Source: Limoniibacter endophyticus
GTDB lineage: Bacteria > Pseudomonadota > Alphaproteobacteria > Rhizobiales > Rhizobiaceae
Direction of reading: 5' to 3'
Length of the DNA stretch: 64,000 nucleotides
Assembly: GCF_014652835.1 (NCBI RefSeq)
Contig: NZ_BMZO01000001.1
Location: 124,001 to 188,000, forward strand
The notes beneath the pieces are model-generated. The model worked only from the letters and a program-made list of their open reading frames with translations. It had not been told where the DNA came from and made no database searches. The first letter of the stretch is position 1. Each line of letters starts with the position of its first letter. A program made the translations under genes and the position numbers. Of the stretch, positions 37,219 to 48,045 are shown one piece after another.

Positions 37219-40140
37219 TTACTCGGCGGCCTCCACCCGTTTTGCGGGGCGGCGCTCCAGAACTTCCTTCAGGAATTTCCCGGTGTAGGAACGTTTCTCC
37301 GCAATAATATCGAGAGGACGTCCCGCCGCCACGATTTCACCGCCGCCATCGCCGCCTTCCGGTCCGAGGTCGACGATCCAGTCCGCTGTCTTGATAACTT
37401 CGAGATTGTGCTCGATGACGACAACGGTATTTCCCTGATCGACCAGCTCATGCAGCACTTCGAGCAACTTGGCGATGTCGTGGAAATGCAGACCCGTCGT
37501 CGGTTCATCGAGAATGTATAGCGTCTTGCCGGTGGCCTTGCGGGAGAGTTCCTTTGCAAGCTTGATGCGCTGCGCTTCCCCCCCCGAAAGGGTGGTCGCC
37601 TGCTGCCCGACCTTGATATAGCCGAGACCGACTTTCTCCAGCGTTACCAGCTTGTCACGTACACTCGGCACGGCAGAGAAAAACTGCACGCCTTCCTCGA
37701 CCGTCATATCCAGTACATCGGCAATCGACTTGCCCTTGAAGGTCACGTCGAGCGTTTCTCGATTGTAGCGCTTTCCGTGACAGACGTCACAGGTGACATA
37801 AACATCCGGCAGGAAGTGCATCTCGATCTTGATGACGCCGTCGCCCTGGCACGCCTCGCAACGTCCGCCCTTCACGTTGAAGGAGAAGCGGCCGGGTTGA
37901 TATCCGCGCGCCTTGGCTTCCGGGAGATTGGCGAACCAGTCGCGGATTGGCGTGAAGGCACCGGTATATGTTGCAGGATTTGATCGTGGCGTGCGCCCGA
38001 TCGGCGACTGATCAATGTCGATGACTTTATCCAGGAATTCCAGACCTTCGATGCGATCATGTTCGGCAGGATGATCGCGCGAGCCCATGATACGACGCGA
38101 CGCCGATTTGAATAGCGTCTCGATCAGGAAGGTCGACTTGCCGCCGCCCGATACACCCGTAACCGCGCAAAACGTCCCAATCGGAATATCGGCGCTGACA
38201 TTTTTCAGATTGTTGCCGCGCGCACCGACAACCCTGATCATCCGGTTTTTCTTGATTGCCCGCGGCTCCTGCGGCATTGGAATGGCGAGCTCGCCCGTCA
38301 GATATTTACCGGTGATCGAAGCGGGATTGCGCATGACCTCCTGCGGTGTACCTTGCGCAATGATCTGCCCGCCATGGACGCCGGCCGCCGGCCCAATATC
38401 GACAACATAGTCTGCCGTGAGAATCGCATCTTCGTCATGCTCGACTACAATGACCGTATTGCCCAGATCCCGCAGATGCTTCAGCGTATCAAGCAGACGA
38501 TCATTGTCGCGCTGATGTAAACCGATGGATGGCTCGTCCAGTACATAAAGAACACCGGTCAGCCCCGAACCAATCTGCGAGGCCAGCCGGATACGCTGAC
38601 TTTCGCCCCCCGAAAGCGTGCCCGAATTACGGGAAAGCGTAAGATAATCCAGGCCGACGTCGTTGAGAAATTGCAGGCGTTCACGGATTTCCTTCAGAAT
38701 ACGGACGGCGATCTCATTCTGCTTGTCGCTCATCGCGTCGGGCAGGTTGCCAAACCATTCGACGGCCTTGCGGATCGACAATTCCGTCGTCTGGCCGATA
38801 TGCCTGCCAGCAATTTTCACCGCCAGCGCCTCCGGTTTCAAACGATAGCCGTTGCACGCGGGGCAGGGCGTGGCCGACATGAAACGCTCTATTTCCTCGC
38901 GCGCCCACGCCGAATCGGTTTCGCGCCAGCGGCGCTCCAGATTCGGAATAACGCCTTCGAATGTTTTGCTGGTCTTGTAGGAGCGCATGCCGTCATCATA
39001 CTGGAAGGCGATCTTGCGCTCACCCGTGCCGTGCAGGATCGCGTCCTGCGCTTCCTTGCCCAGCGCTTCGAACCGATCCGTGACCTTGAAGCCGTAGCTT
39101 TCACCCAGTGCCTGCAGCGTTTGCATATAATAAGGCGAACTGGACTTTGCCCAAGGCGCGACGGCGCCGGCCTTTAGCGTCAGCGTCGGGTCCGGAATGA
39201 TCAGGTTAGGATCGATCGCGCGCTGGCTTCCAAGCCCATCGCAGGTCGGGCAGGCACCGAACGGATTGTTGAAGGAAAAAAGACGTGGCTCAATCTCGGA
39301 AATGGTGAAACCCGACACGGGACACGCGAATTTTTCCGAAAAGAGCATGCGCTCATGCGTCTCGTTCTTAGACTTGTTGGCGGATACGCCCGAAAGCGCC
39401 TCCGGGGGCAATGGCTTGTCGGCAAACTCGGCAATCGCCAGACCATCTGCGAGACGCAAGCAGGTCTCCAGGCTATCGGCCAGACGTGTGCCGAGATCAC
39501 TTCGCACGACAATGCGATCGACCACAACGTCGATGTCGTGCTTGAACTTCTTGTCGAGCACCGGCGCATCGCCGATCTCATAATACTCGCCGTTGATCTT
39601 GACGCGTTGAAAACCCTTCTTCTGTAGCTCGGCGATTTCCTTGCGATATTCGCCCTTGCGACCCCGCACGATGGGGGCGAGAAGATAAAGCCGCGTTCCC
39701 TCGTCGAGCGCCAGGATGCGATCGACCATCTGACTGACCGTCTGACTTTCGATCGGCAGACCCGTCGCAGGCGAATAGGGAACCCCGACGCGCGCGAAGA
39801 GCAGGCGCATATAGTCGTAGATTTCGGTCACGGTGCCGACGGTCGAGCGCGGGTTCTTGGAAGTCGTCTTCTGTTCGATGGAAATCGCCGGCGACAAACC
39901 GTCGATCTGGTCGACATCGGGCTTCTGCATCATCTCCAGAAACTGCCGTGCATAAGCCGAGAGACTTTCGACGTAACGGCGTTGGCCTTCCGCGTAGATC
40001 GTGTCGAAGGCGAGCGAACTCTTGCCGGAGCCCGAAAGACCCGTCATCACGATGAGGGAATCACGCGGTAGGTCGAGATCGACATTTTTCAGATTATGCT
40101 CGCGCGCACCGCGAATGGAAATGGACTTGAGCTCCGCCAT
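37219..40140 (-). CDS. uvrA: Excinuclease ABC subunit A
   Basis: UvrA finds bulky DNA lesions and loads UvrB in nucleotide excision repair. The 973-residue protein has two ABC ATPase units with Walker A motifs GLSGSGKSS and GVSGGGKST, two LSGGE signatures, and the zinc modules (CPVSGF...[22 protein letters not shown]...[10 protein letters not shown]). Family length. It is divergent from ssb, and the 309-bp shared region carries two LexA-type boxes, so DNA-damage induction is expected. Confidence 0.98.
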   Translation of the reverse strand: MAELKSISIRGAREHNLKNVDLDLPRDSLIVMTGLSGSGKSSLAFDTIYAEGQRRYVESLSAYARQFLEMMQKPDVDQIDGLSPAISIEQKTTSKNPRSTVGTVTEIYDYMRLLFARVGVPYSPATGLPIESQTVSQMVDRILALDEGTRLYLLAPIVRGRKGEYRKEIAELQKKGFQRVKINGEYYEIGDAPVLDKKFKHDIDVVVDRIVVRSDLGTRLADSLETCLRLADGLAIAEFADKPLPPEALSGVSANKSKNETHERMLFSEKFACPVSGFTISEIEPRLFSFNNPFGACPTCDGLGSQRAIDPNLIIPDPTLTLKAGAVAPWAKSSSPYYMQTLQALGESYGFKVTDRFEALGKEAQDAILHGTGERKIAFQYDDGMRSYKTSKTFEGVIPNLERRWRETDSAWAREEIERFMSATPCPACNGYRLKPEALAVKIAGRHIGQTTELSIRKAVEWFGNLPDAMSDKQNEIAVRILKEIRERLQFLNDVGLDYLTLSRNSGTLSGGESQRIRLASQIGSGLTGVLYVLDEPSIGLHQRDNDRLLDTLKHLRDLGNTVIVVEHDEDAILTADYVVDIGPAAGVHGGQIIAQGTPQEVMRNPASITGKYLTGELAIPMPQEPRAIKKNRMIRVVGARGNNLKNVSADIPIGTFCAVTGVSGGGKSTFLIETLFKSASRRIMGSRDHPAEHDRIEGLEFLDKVIDIDQSPIGRTPRSNPATYTGAFTPIRDWFANLPEAKARGYQPGRFSFNVKGGRCEACQGDGVIKIEMHFLPDVYVTCDVCHGKRYNRETLDVTFKGKSIADVLDMTVEEGVQFFSAVPSVRDKLVTLEKVGLGYIKVGQQATTLSGGEAQRIKLAKELSRKATGKTLYILDEPTTGLHFHDIAKLLEVLHELVDQGNTVVVIEHNLEVIKTADWIVDLGPEGGDGGGEIVAAGRPLDIIAEKRSYTGKFLKEVLERRPAKRVEAAE

Positions 40141-40253
40141 GGCGTCCGCCGCTCCGTTCAGCCTGTCTTTTATAGATGCCGGCGGTGGTCTGGTGCCGGA
40201 TACCGCAATATCGGTTGGTTTAATCCTCTTTCCAAGGGTTTCGCAAGCAAAAA

Positions 40254-40268
40254 GAACAAAAAAGGAAC
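40254..40268. promoter_or_regulatory. LexA (SOS) box 1 between uvrA and ssb
   Basis: GAAC-N7-GAAC (reverse complement of the alphaproteobacterial LexA site GTTC-N7-GTTC), perfect in both half sites. It lies 114 bases before the uvrA start, so most likely acts on uvrA. Confidence 0.8.
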
Positions 40269-40316
40269 AATCTTTTTTCGAGCGATTGACATTCCTTGGC
40301 GCGCGGTGGTTAAATC

Positions 40317-40331
40317 GAACAAAAATAGAAC
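40317..40331. promoter_or_regulatory. LexA (SOS) box 2 between uvrA and ssb
   Basis: A second perfect GAAC-N7-GAAC, 49 bases from the first (between outer half sites), and 119 bases before the ssb start. Two boxes in a divergent region suggest separate or cooperative control of the two genes. Confidence 0.8.
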
Positions 40332-40449
40332 GCGACGCGTTTGAAGCTTGTGGACGATCGCTGAAACATGAGGTTTGCGGGAGTTATTCCGGCAATGCTT
40401 CGTTTAGGATGATCCATCGTTTTGTGCGCGAATTTGAGCGGAGAGTAAG

Positions 40450-40968
40450 ATGGCGGGTAGTGTCAATAAAGTAATCCTGGTGGGCAATCTGGGGGCAGAT
40501 CCGGAAGTACGGCGGCTGAATTCGGGCGAGCCTGTGGTCAATTTGCGAATTGCCACGTCCGAAACCTGGCGGGATCGCAATTCAGGCGAGCGCAAGGAAC
40601 GCACCGAATGGCACAGCGTCGTCATCTTCAACGAAAATCTCGCCAAGGTGGCGGAGCAATATTTGAAGAAGGGTGCAAAGGTCTATCTCGAAGGCGCACT
40701 GCAGACGCGTAAATGGCAGGACCAGAACGGTAATGACCGCTATACGACGGAAGTCGTGCTGCAGAAATTCCGGGGCGAATTGCAGATGCTTGATGCGCGC
40801 GGCGAAGGCGGCGGAGGACAGGTAAGCTACGGCGGTGGTAGCGGCGGACGTTCCGAATTCGGCCAATCCAGCCCAGGCGACAATTACGGTTCCGGTCGCG
40901 GCGGAAGCACCGGTGGCGGTAGCCGCGGCGGCATCGGCTCGGATATGGACGACGAAATCCCGTTCTAA
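40450..40968 (+). CDS. ssb: Single-stranded DNA-binding protein
   Basis: Ssb coats single-stranded DNA in replication, repair and recombination. The 172-residue protein has an N-terminal OB fold (about 1-112; [41 protein letters not shown]), a glycine-rich linker, and the acidic partner-binding tip DMDDEIPF at the C-terminus. Divergent from uvrA. Confidence 0.98.
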   Translation: MAGSVNKVILVGNLGADPEVRRLNSGEPVVNLRIATSETWRDRNSGERKERTEWHSVVIFNENLAKVAEQYLKKGAKVYLEGALQTRKWQDQNGNDRYTTEVVLQKFRGELQMLDARGEGGGGQVSYGGGSGGRSEFGQSSPGDNYGSGRGGSTGGGSRGGIGSDMDDEIPF

Positions 40969-41773
40969 TCAGGGTCTTCGACGCGGCGGTTTGAAGCCAC
41001 ATCTTTCGTGATCTGCTTCGGGCGCATCGATATCCTGATGCGTCCGGAAACTTCCTGGCACCCCTGGCAGCGACGAATGACATATGCCGGTAATGCCCAC
41101 CTCATCGGGTTGATGAGACGTTTGCAAAACAAGCTTACAGAAGAGTGAGATCTCGGCCGCATCAAGTTATTGTGGCGTAACGCTGCGGACATGCGTTCAC
41201 CCAAGACATTTCCTGCACATGTGCCGGCAAGCGCGCTCCTATGTGAACGAAAATCAAGTACTGGTCATCCGTCACAAGACGCTCGACAAATGGCTTCTTT
41301 CAGACAGCCCGGTCGATAATGGCGAGTATATGTGATTTGCCGCAACCAAAGAGCCCGCGGAAGAAATATGCTATCGTGCGAGACTGGAAATTGGTGCGTT
41401 GCTCGATATCGACCACCATGCCATTCCCGCCAATCCTAAAACCCGAACCCGATCATTATCATATAGATTCCTGTATCTGTTCGACCGCTTTAAAGGTGTG
41501 CTGCTTGCAGATGCGGCAGAGATCATCGGCGCATGATGACTGCAGGGTATTTCCACCATCTTTGAAACGGATTGAAATGCGCGCTCTGAACATTGCCGGA
41601 GCGGTCGTCTCAAAATGAAGCCGCGCAAGAAGGGCTCAGAATTCTACCGGCGTTGGCCAGGCTTTTGGCGACAATCGGGCTTTTAGCGACAGCATGCACT
41701 CACAAGGTCTTTTTTATCTCGATGACACACTTATTCTTTATGCGGACTCCGCCAAACCGCCAGCCGCCGATCG
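40969..41773. other. Gene-poor 805-bp stretch between ssb and marC
   Basis: No supported gene. A short minus-strand frame ending near 41298 contains GLFGCGKSH, which fits the P-loop pattern GxxGxGKS, followed by ILAIIDRAV and a stop. It is only about 50 codons long with no start signal. It may be a decayed ATPase fragment or chance. The other frames look like random sequence. Confidence 0.4.
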
Positions 41774-42403
41774 CTAAGCCGCGATCAGCGCCTTGATGCC
41801 ATCGGCAACGAACTGGACCGCAAGGCCTGCAAGAATGACACCGAGCAAGCGGGTCAGTACGGAACGGCCCGTTTCGCCCAAAAGGCCATCGACACGCTCT
41901 GCAAGCAGGAAAACAGCATAGGTCAGGGCGATACAGATGGCGATAATGCCAAGAAGCGCCAGTTGCCCGACAATCGTGTTCATCTGTCCGGAGACCAGCA
42001 CGGTGGCGGAAATTGCACCGGGTCCGGCGATGAGCGGAATGGCCAGCGGAAACGCAGCGACATTGTGGATCATGTCCTTGGAGATTGCTCTGTCGGCACT
42101 CTTCTCATGACGCTGCTGCCGATGTTCGAATATCATCTCGAAGGCAATGACGAAGAGCAGTATTCCACCGGCGACGCGAAATGCCGGCAGAGTGATGCCG
42201 AGCATCTGCAAGGTTGCCGCGCCGAACAACGCGAAGGCCGCGAGCAGGCAGAAGGCAATGATGGAAGCGCGCACGGAAACAATCTTGCGCTCTGCGCGCG
42301 ACATGCCTCGCGTCACACCAAGAAACAGCGGTGCAAGCCCCGGTGGATCAATGGTGACCAACAACGTGACAAAGGCGTTGAATAGGAGTTCCGCGTTTGG
42401 CAT
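41774..42403 (-). CDS. MarC-family integral membrane protein
   Basis: The 209-residue protein has about six transmembrane helices and the family opening LFNAFVTLLVTIDPPGLAPLFLGVTRG. It also has the conserved PLAIPLIAGPGAISATV segment near residue 110. MarC proteins sit in the inner membrane; despite the name, a role in multiple drug resistance has not held up and their transport function is unknown. Divergent from gyrA. Confidence 0.92.
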   Translation of the reverse strand: MPNAELLFNAFVTLLVTIDPPGLAPLFLGVTRGMSRAERKIVSVRASIIAFCLLAAFALFGAATLQMLGITLPAFRVAGGILLFVIAFEMIFEHRQQRHEKSADRAISKDMIHNVAAFPLAIPLIAGPGAISATVLVSGQMNTIVGQLALLGIIAICIALTYAVFLLAERVDGLLGETGRSVLTRLLGVILAGLAVQFVADGIKALIAA

Positions 42404-42659
42404 CGCCTGGTTCCTCTTTCATTTCTCATTCGCGTTGGTCGCGACAGCCGCGTTATCGAGTGCTTAGCGGTTCACCCGGCATCACGCCAGCCGGATGCCG
42501 CTTACGCAACGATTAATTCCGACAATGACCGCCGGTAAGGGGAGTAGATGCATCTGAAGCAGAGACCTGCGATCTTTCCTCGACAACGCACCGTTTCCGA
42601 GAAAGACGCTTCGGTGATGTGCTTTTCGGTGCATAGAAGGTCACGATAGCGCCGCACTA

Positions 42660-42689
42660 TTGGTCAATGTCAAACGTATCCTTTATAGA
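42660..42689 (+). promoter_or_regulatory. Putative gyrA promoter
   Basis: TTGGTC (42660-42665) and TATAGA (42684-42689) with an 18-base spacer lie 34 bases before the gyrA start. The rest of the marC-gyrA region (42404-42659) holds one CGGCAT/ATGCCG hairpin near 42478-42500 and nothing else recognisable. Confidence 0.45.
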
Positions 42690-42723
42690 GGATAAATGAT
42701 TCCATTTTTTGCAGTGATCTGAT

Positions 42724-45513
42724 TTGACCGACTTGACGAAACCCAAGGACCACGGTGACGATCCGACAGGGATCGAACCAGTATCGATCATCGACGAGAT
42801 GCAGCGTTCCTATCTCGATTACGCGATGAGCGTGATCGTGAGCCGCGCGCTTCCCGACGTACGCGATGGCCTCAAGCCGGTACATCGACGCATTCTCTAC
42901 GCTTCGCATGAGAGCGGCTATCACTGGAACAGAAAATACGTCAAATCGGCGCGTCCCGTCGCCGACGTGATGGGTAAATATCACCCTCACGGTGACGCTT
43001 CGATCTATGATGCCTTGGTTCGCATGGCGCAGAACTGGTCTTTGCGTGTGCCGCTGATCGACGGGCAGGGCAATTTCGGTTCCATCGACGGGGATTCGCC
43101 TGCAGCGATGCGTTATACGGAAGCGCGTCTCACCAAGGTTGCGCACGAGCTTTTGGAAGACATCGACAAGGATACAGTCGATTTCCAGGACAATTATGAC
43201 GGCACGGTCAGCGAACCCATGGTTCTGCCTGCGCGCTTTCCAAACCTTCTGGTCAACGGTTCGGGTGGCATCGCGGTTGGCATGGCGACCAACATTCCGC
43301 CGCACAATCTCTCGGAGGTTGTGTCCGGCGCAATTGCGCTGATCGACAATCCGGCAATGGATCTCACCGAGTTGATGGAGATCATTCCCGGTCCTGACTT
43401 CCCTACAGGCGGCCTCATTCTCGGCCGTGCCGGTATTCGTAGCGCCTTCGAGACAGGTCGCGGCTCGGTCATGATGCGCGGCAAGGTCGATATAGAGACG
43501 CTGCGCGGCGAGCGCGAAGCGATCATTGTCACGGAAGTCCCGTATCAGGTCAACAAGGCCTCGATGATCGAGAAAATGGCCGAACTGGTGCGCGACAAGC
43601 GCATCGAAGGCATCTCCGACATTCGTGACGAGAGTGATCGTCAGGGCTATCGTGTCGTCATCGAACTGAAGCGCGATGCCGTTGCCGATGTCGTTCTGAA
43701 CCAGCTTTATCGTTACACGCCGCTGCAGACATCGTTCGGCGTCAACACGGTCGCGCTCAATGGCGGCAAGCCCGAGCAGCTCAGTCTGATCGATATGCTG
43801 AAGGCCTTCATCGCCTTCCGCGAAGATGTTATCTCGCGCCGTACGAAATATTTGCTGCGCAAGGCACGCGAACGCGCGCATGTTTTGGTCGGTTTGGCGA
43901 TTGCCGTTGCCAATATCGACGAAGTGATCAAACTAATCCGCCACGCACCAGATCCGGCAACTGCGCGCCAGCAGTTGATGGAGCGTAACTGGCAGGCGGA
44001 GGATGTTGAATCGCTCATCCGCCTGATCGACGATCCGCGTCACCGGATCAACGAAGACAAGACTTATAATCTGTCGGAAGAGCAGGCGCGCGCTATTCTC
44101 GAGCTGCGCCTTGCCCGTTTGACCGCTCTTGGTCGCGACGAAATCGCCGATGAATTGAATGAGATCGGCGTGGAGATAGCCGATTATCTGGAAATTCTCG
44201 CATCCCGCGAACGCATAATGAACATCGTCAAGGATGAGCTCGCCGCGGTTCGCGAAGAATTCGGTACACCCCGGCGGACTGAAATCGTCGACGGCGTTGG
44301 CGACATGGACGACGAGGATCTGATCCAACGCGAGGACATGGTCGTCACCGTATCGCATTCGGGCTATATCAAGCGCGTACCGCTGTCGCTCTACCGGGCG
44401 CAGCGTCGCGGCGGCAAAGGCCGCTCCGGCATGTCGACCAAGGATGAGGATTTCGTGACACGGCTGTTCGTGGCCAACACGCATACGCCGATCCTGTTCT
44501 TTTCCTCGCGCGGCATCGTTTACAAGGAAAAGGTCTGGCGCCTCCCGGTTGGAACCCCGCAGTCGCGTGGCAAGGCTCTCATCAATATGCTGCCCTTGCA
44601 GCAGGGCGAGCGTATCACGACCATCATGCCACTGCCTGAGAACGAGGAGAGCTGGGCAACGCTAGATGTGCTTTTCGCCACAACTCGTGGCACGGTTCGT
44701 CGCAACAAGCTGTCGGATTTCACCCAGGTGAACCGCAACGGCAAGATCGCCATGAAGCTGGAAGACGAGGCCGACGAAATTCTTGGCGTCTCGACCTGCT
44801 CCGAATTCGACGATGTCTTGCTGACCGCGCAATCTGGACAATGCATTCGTTTCTCGGTCAATGATGTTCGTGTTTTCGCGGGCCGCAATTCGGTGGGCGT
44901 ACGCGGCATTGCGCTAGCACCCGGCGACAAGGTCATTTCGATGACTATCCTGGGTGGCGTGGATGCATCGCCCGCAGAGCGCGCAGCCTATCTCAAGCAG
45001 TCCGCTACCGAGCGTCGCGCAATCTCCGGTGAGGCGGAAGAGGAAGTCGCGCTTACCAATGAGGAGATCGGCGAGGAAACCTCGCTCTCCGCAGAGCGCT
45101 ATGAAGAGCTCAAGGCGCGCGAACAGTTCGTTCTGACCATTACCGAGTTCGGGTACGGCAAGAGATCGTCTTCATATGATTTCCGCGTCACCGGCCGTGG
45201 AGGCAAGGGCATTCGCGCGACGGACGTTTCCAAAACGAATGAAATCGGCCAGCTGGTTGCTGCCTTCCCGATTGCCAATGACGACCAGATCATGCTGGTG
45301 ACCAATGGAGGGCAGGTGATCCGCGTGCCGGTGCACGACATTCGTATTGCAAGCCGTGCAACTAAGGGTGTCAAGGTTTTCCGGACCAGTGGCGACGAGC
45401 GTGTCGTCTCGGTCGAGCCTATTTCCGAGCCGCAGGGCGAGGATGGCGAAATCGATGAAGCTATCATCGACGGCAGCCTGCCAGAGAATGGCGACGGCGA
45501 AGCGCAGGAATAA
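42724..45513 (+). CDS. gyrA: DNA gyrase subunit A
   Basis: GyrA makes and reseals the double-strand break in gyrase. The 929-residue protein has the breakage domain with the quinolone-resistance region [17 protein letters not shown] around residue 88-104 and the active tyrosine in AMRYTEARL, followed by the C-terminal beta-pinwheel with the GyrA box RRGGKG near residue 560. A roughly 35-residue acidic insert (about 760-800) is present in the pinwheel. The start is TTG. Position equivalent to E. coli Ser83 is Ala, known as wild type in Brucella. A terminator follows. Confidence 0.98.
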   Translation: MTDLTKPKDHGDDPTGIEPVSIIDEMQRSYLDYAMSVIVSRALPDVRDGLKPVHRRILYASHESGYHWNRKYVKSARPVADVMGKYHPHGDASIYDALVRMAQNWSLRVPLIDGQGNFGSIDGDSPAAMRYTEARLTKVAHELLEDIDKDTVDFQDNYDGTVSEPMVLPARFPNLLVNGSGGIAVGMATNIPPHNLSEVVSGAIALIDNPAMDLTELMEIIPGPDFPTGGLILGRAGIRSAFETGRGSVMMRGKVDIETLRGEREAIIVTEVPYQVNKASMIEKMAELVRDKRIEGISDIRDESDRQGYRVVIELKRDAVADVVLNQLYRYTPLQTSFGVNTVALNGGKPEQLSLIDMLKAFIAFREDVISRRTKYLLRKARERAHVLVGLAIAVANIDEVIKLIRHAPDPATARQQLMERNWQAEDVESLIRLIDDPRHRINEDKTYNLSEEQARAILELRLARLTALGRDEIADELNEIGVEIADYLEILASRERIMNIVKDELAAVREEFGTPRRTEIVDGVGDMDDEDLIQREDMVVTVSHSGYIKRVPLSLYRAQRRGGKGRSGMSTKDEDFVTRLFVANTHTPILFFSSRGIVYKEKVWRLPVGTPQSRGKALINMLPLQQGERITTIMPLPENEESWATLDVLFATTRGTVRRNKLSDFTQVNRNGKIAMKLEDEADEILGVSTCSEFDDVLLTAQSGQCIRFSVNDVRVFAGRNSVGVRGIALAPGDKVISMTILGGVDASPAERAAYLKQSATERRAISGEAEEEVALTNEEIGEETSLSAERYEELKAREQFVLTITEFGYGKRSSSYDFRVTGRGGKGIRATDVSKTNEIGQLVAAFPIANDDQIMLVTNGGQVIRVPVHDIRIASRATKGVKVFRTSGDERVVSVEPISEPQGEDGEIDEAIIDGSLPENGDGEAQE

Positions 45514-45538
45514 CGCTCTCCCGGCCACCAGAATCAGT

Positions 45539-45570
45539 AAAGGCCGGCATTCACGCCGGCCTTTACTTTG
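45539..45570 (+). terminator. Rho-independent terminator of gyrA
   Basis: A perfect 10-bp stem (AAAGGCCGGC/GCCGGCCTTT, loop ATTCAC) followed by ACTTTG, 26 bases after the stop. Confidence 0.85.
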
Positions 45571-45588
45571 GGCGATGAGAAAACTGTT

Positions 45589-45720
45589 TCATCGACGATA
45601 CATGCTGAAACGGTTTTCAAGATGCCTTATGTCATTGTCCTGCGCGTCCTGATGCAGGCTGAAAGCCGTGGCGATCAGCATAAAGATCATCATTGCGCTT
45701 GCGAGCAGAATAATCATCAC
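45589..45720 (-). CDS. Small single-pass membrane protein (about 43 aa)
   Basis: The frame encodes one transmembrane helix (MIILLASAMMIFMLIATAFS) and a charged tail ending in HLENRFSMYRR. An AAGGAG ribosome site lies nine bases before the GTG and 12 before the next ATG, so the start is one of these two; the frame runs 22 codons further upstream but without a ribosome site. It is unrecognised. It lies between the gyrA terminator and coaD, on the opposite strand. Confidence 0.65.
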   Translation of the reverse strand: MMIILLASAMMIFMLIATAFSLHQDAQDNDIRHLENRFSMYRR

Positions 45721-45890
45721 AGTGTCGTTCTCCTTGGTTCGGGAAAATAACGAGACCATATTGGCTTGGTTCCAACCCTGCTTCATAAAACCTTAACCAT
45801 GTTTTTCTTGAAAAGGCGGGAACCAACTTTCGTGGGCGCAAAGGCAGCATGGCTATTTCATCGCTCCGCGGATTAAGATAGGAAGCTTCC

Positions 45891-46388
45891 ATGACGTTGC
45901 GCATCGCCATCTATGCCGGCTCGTTCGATCCTTTGACCAATGGTCACCTGGACGTGTTGAAAGCCGCTCTTTCGGTTTCAGACCGGGTCTATGCCGCCAT
46001 TGGCGTGCATCCGGGCAAGCAGCCGCTTTTCACCTTCGATGAACGCGTCGAACTCATCAACACCTCCGCCAGGGAACTGCTTGGCGCAGATGCAGAGCGC
46101 ATCGAGGTAATGGCGTTCAAGGGCCTTGTTATCGACGCGGCGCGCGAGAAGGGCGCCTCGACCATGATCCGCGGCCTGCGCGACGGCACAGATCTTGATT
46201 ATGAAATGCAGATGGCGGGCATGAACGAAACGATGGCGCCTGACCTGCAGACGGTTTTTCTACCTGCCAGTCCTTCGGTGCGCACAATTACCGCCACACT
46301 TGTACGCCAGATCGCTTCCATGGGCGGCGACGTTCGCCCCTTCGTTCCGAAAGTGGTCGCCGATGCGCTGGCCAGGAAATTCGCCTGA
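45891..46388 (+). CDS. coaD: Phosphopantetheine adenylyltransferase
   Basis: CoaD makes dephospho-CoA from phosphopantetheine and ATP. The 165-residue protein has the nucleotidyltransferase motif [18 protein letters not shown] at the start, [12 protein letters not shown] near residue 95 and the late [14 protein letters not shown] segment (ISS/T motif). Full length. It heads a rightward run with the two cyclophilin genes and queA-tgt, as in many rhizobia. Confidence 0.97.
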   Translation: MTLRIAIYAGSFDPLTNGHLDVLKAALSVSDRVYAAIGVHPGKQPLFTFDERVELINTSARELLGADAERIEVMAFKGLVIDAAREKGASTMIRGLRDGTDLDYEMQMAGMNETMAPDLQTVFLPASPSVRTITATLVRQIASMGGDVRPFVPKVVADALARKFA

Positions 46389-46406
46389 TCGAATTTGGAG
46401 AAATAA

Positions 46407-46982
46407 ATGCGTTTTGCAAAACTCGCCGCTTTGGCGCTCGTCGCCTCGGTCTCATTCGCGCATGGAGCATTCGCCGCTTCGCCCGAAAACACGCTCATCA
46501 TTAAGCTAAAGGATGGGGACGTGCAGATTGCGCTGCGTCCAGACCTTGCACCCAAGCATGTCGAGCGCCTGAAGGAATTGGCGAAGGAGGGCGCTTATGA
46601 TGGCGTGGCTTTCCACCGTGTCATCCCGGATTTCATGGCGCAGACCGGCGACGTGCAATATGGCAAGGAAGGCGGAAACGAAGCAATGGCCGGTATGGGC
46701 GGCTCCGACAAGCCGGATTTGCCGGCAGAATTCTCCAAGACCGAGAAATTCCATCGGGGAACCGTCGGCATGGCGCGTTCGCAAAATCCGAATTCCGCCA
46801 ACTCCCAGTTCTTCATCATGTTCGCGCCTTACCCATCACTCGATGGTCAATATACCATCGTTGGCCAGGTCGAGAGCGGTATGGAATTCATCGACAATAT
46901 CAAGAAGGGTCGTGCCTCCAACAACGGCTCTGTCGCCAATCCCGACCGCATGATCAGCGTTCGCACCGGCGATCAGCAGTAA
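46407..46982 (+). CDS. ppiA: Exported cyclophilin-type peptidyl-prolyl isomerase
   Basis: The 191-residue protein has a signal peptide (cut near AFAAS, about residue 24) and one cyclophilin domain with FHRVIPDFMAQTGD, the FHRGTVGMARSQNPNSANSQFFI region split into its active-site and substrate-binding parts. It would help periplasmic proteins fold around prolines. A second, cytoplasmic cyclophilin gene follows 28 bases later and shares most of the domain sequence, so the pair arose by duplication. Confidence 0.93.
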   Translation: MRFAKLAALALVASVSFAHGAFAASPENTLIIKLKDGDVQIALRPDLAPKHVERLKELAKEGAYDGVAFHRVIPDFMAQTGDVQYGKEGGNEAMAGMGGSDKPDLPAEFSKTEKFHRGTVGMARSQNPNSANSQFFIMFAPYPSLDGQYTIVGQVESGMEFIDNIKKGRASNNGSVANPDRMISVRTGDQQ

Positions 46983-47010
46983 CGCAAGTCTATCACTGAA
47001 AGGAAAGAAA

Positions 47011-47526
47011 ATGGCCGAGTACAAGGACCCGGAAAACACGCTCGTTCTGGAAACCACGCAAGGACAGGTCGTTATTGAACTGCGCCCGGATCTCGCTCCG
47101 AACCACGTTGCACGCATCAAGGAACTGGCCCGCGAAGGCGCTTATGACGGTGTCGTCTTTCACCGCGTCATTGATGGTTTCATGGCCCAGACCGGCGACG
47201 TCAAGTTCGGCAATTCGTCCAACAATGATTACAATCCCGCTCGCGCTGGCATGGGCGGCTCGTCCAAGCCTGACTTGCGTGCCGAGTTCAGCAATGAAAA
47301 GCACTTGCGCGGCGCTTGCTCCATGGCACGCGCCCAGAATCCGAACTCGGCCAATTCGCAATTCTTCATCTGCTTTGACGACGCAACCTTCCTGGACAAG
47401 CAGTATACAGTATGGGGCAAGGTCTCTGAAGGAATGGAAAACGTCGACAAGATCAAGCGTGGCGAGCCGGTCCAGAATCCGGACAAGATCGTTTCCATGA
47501 AGGTCGCAGCCGACATCGCCGCCTGA
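47011..47526 (+). CDS. ppiB: Cytoplasmic cyclophilin-type peptidyl-prolyl isomerase
   Basis: The 171-residue protein is a single cyclophilin domain without signal peptide; it has FHRVIDGFMAQTGD near residue 50 and the ARAQNPNSANSQFFI region near residue 108. It is the intracellular counterpart of the exported cyclophilin encoded just upstream. A good ribosome site (AAAGGAAAG) precedes the ATG. Confidence 0.95.
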   Translation: MAEYKDPENTLVLETTQGQVVIELRPDLAPNHVARIKELAREGAYDGVVFHRVIDGFMAQTGDVKFGNSSNNDYNPARAGMGGSSKPDLRAEFSNEKHLRGACSMARAQNPNSANSQFFICFDDATFLDKQYTVWGKVSEGMENVDKIKRGEPVQNPDKIVSMKVAADIAA

Positions 47527-47594
47527 TTACATATCCACGACGCCGTCGCGTTCTCAGCAACGCGGCGGCATGTTCTCTTGAAAGTCTGAAAGAA

Positions 47595-48044
47595 ATGGTG
47601 GGAATTCTCTGGTCCCTGCTGGGGGTCGTCTCCGGCTCGTTCGTAGCGTTGCAAGCGCCGATCAATGCGCAACTGGCGCGCGGCTTGGGGATGCCTGTTG
47701 CTGCTGCCGCCATTTCGTTTCTGACCGGAGCGGTTATTCTCGCGATTATCACCGCCATTATGATGCAAGGTCAGGGGCAGGCCATCAACTGGCGCGCGCC
47801 CGCGCCGTGGCTCTTCATCGCGGGCGGTGTTCTTGGCGCCTTCTATGTCACCTGCTCGATCTTCCTCGTTACTCGCCTTGGGGCCGCATCCACCATGGCC
47901 TTCATCATGGCGGGCCAGCTTCTTGCTGGCATCGTCATCGATCGTATTGGCATCTTCGGTCTGGCCGTGCGCGAAATCAGTCTGGGACGCATTGCCGGGG
48001 CCATTCTGCTCTTGAGCGGCGCTCTGTTGATTCGGACTACCTGA
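47595..48044 (+). CDS. DMT-family membrane protein (YdcZ/DUF606-like)
   Basis: The 149-residue protein has about five transmembrane helices and the opening [22 protein letters not shown], typical of the small DUF606 (YdcZ) group of drug/metabolite transporters, which work as dimers. Substrate unknown. It stands directly before queA with one base between them. Confidence 0.85.
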   Translation: MVGILWSLLGVVSGSFVALQAPINAQLARGLGMPVAAAAISFLTGAVILAIITAIMMQGQGQAINWRAPAPWLFIAGGVLGAFYVTCSIFLVTRLGAASTMAFIMAGQLLAGIVIDRIGIFGLAVREISLGRIAGAILLLSGALLIRTT

Positions 48045-48045
48045 C

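Noticed and set aside
41298-41450. GLFGCGKSH P-loop-like stretch on the minus strand
   Set aside because: Too short, no start signal and no second ATPase motif; kept only as a note in the intergenic entry.
42670-43881. 403-codon minus-strand frame opposite gyrA
   Set aside because: Fully inside gyrA; no recognisable domain and no ribosome site.
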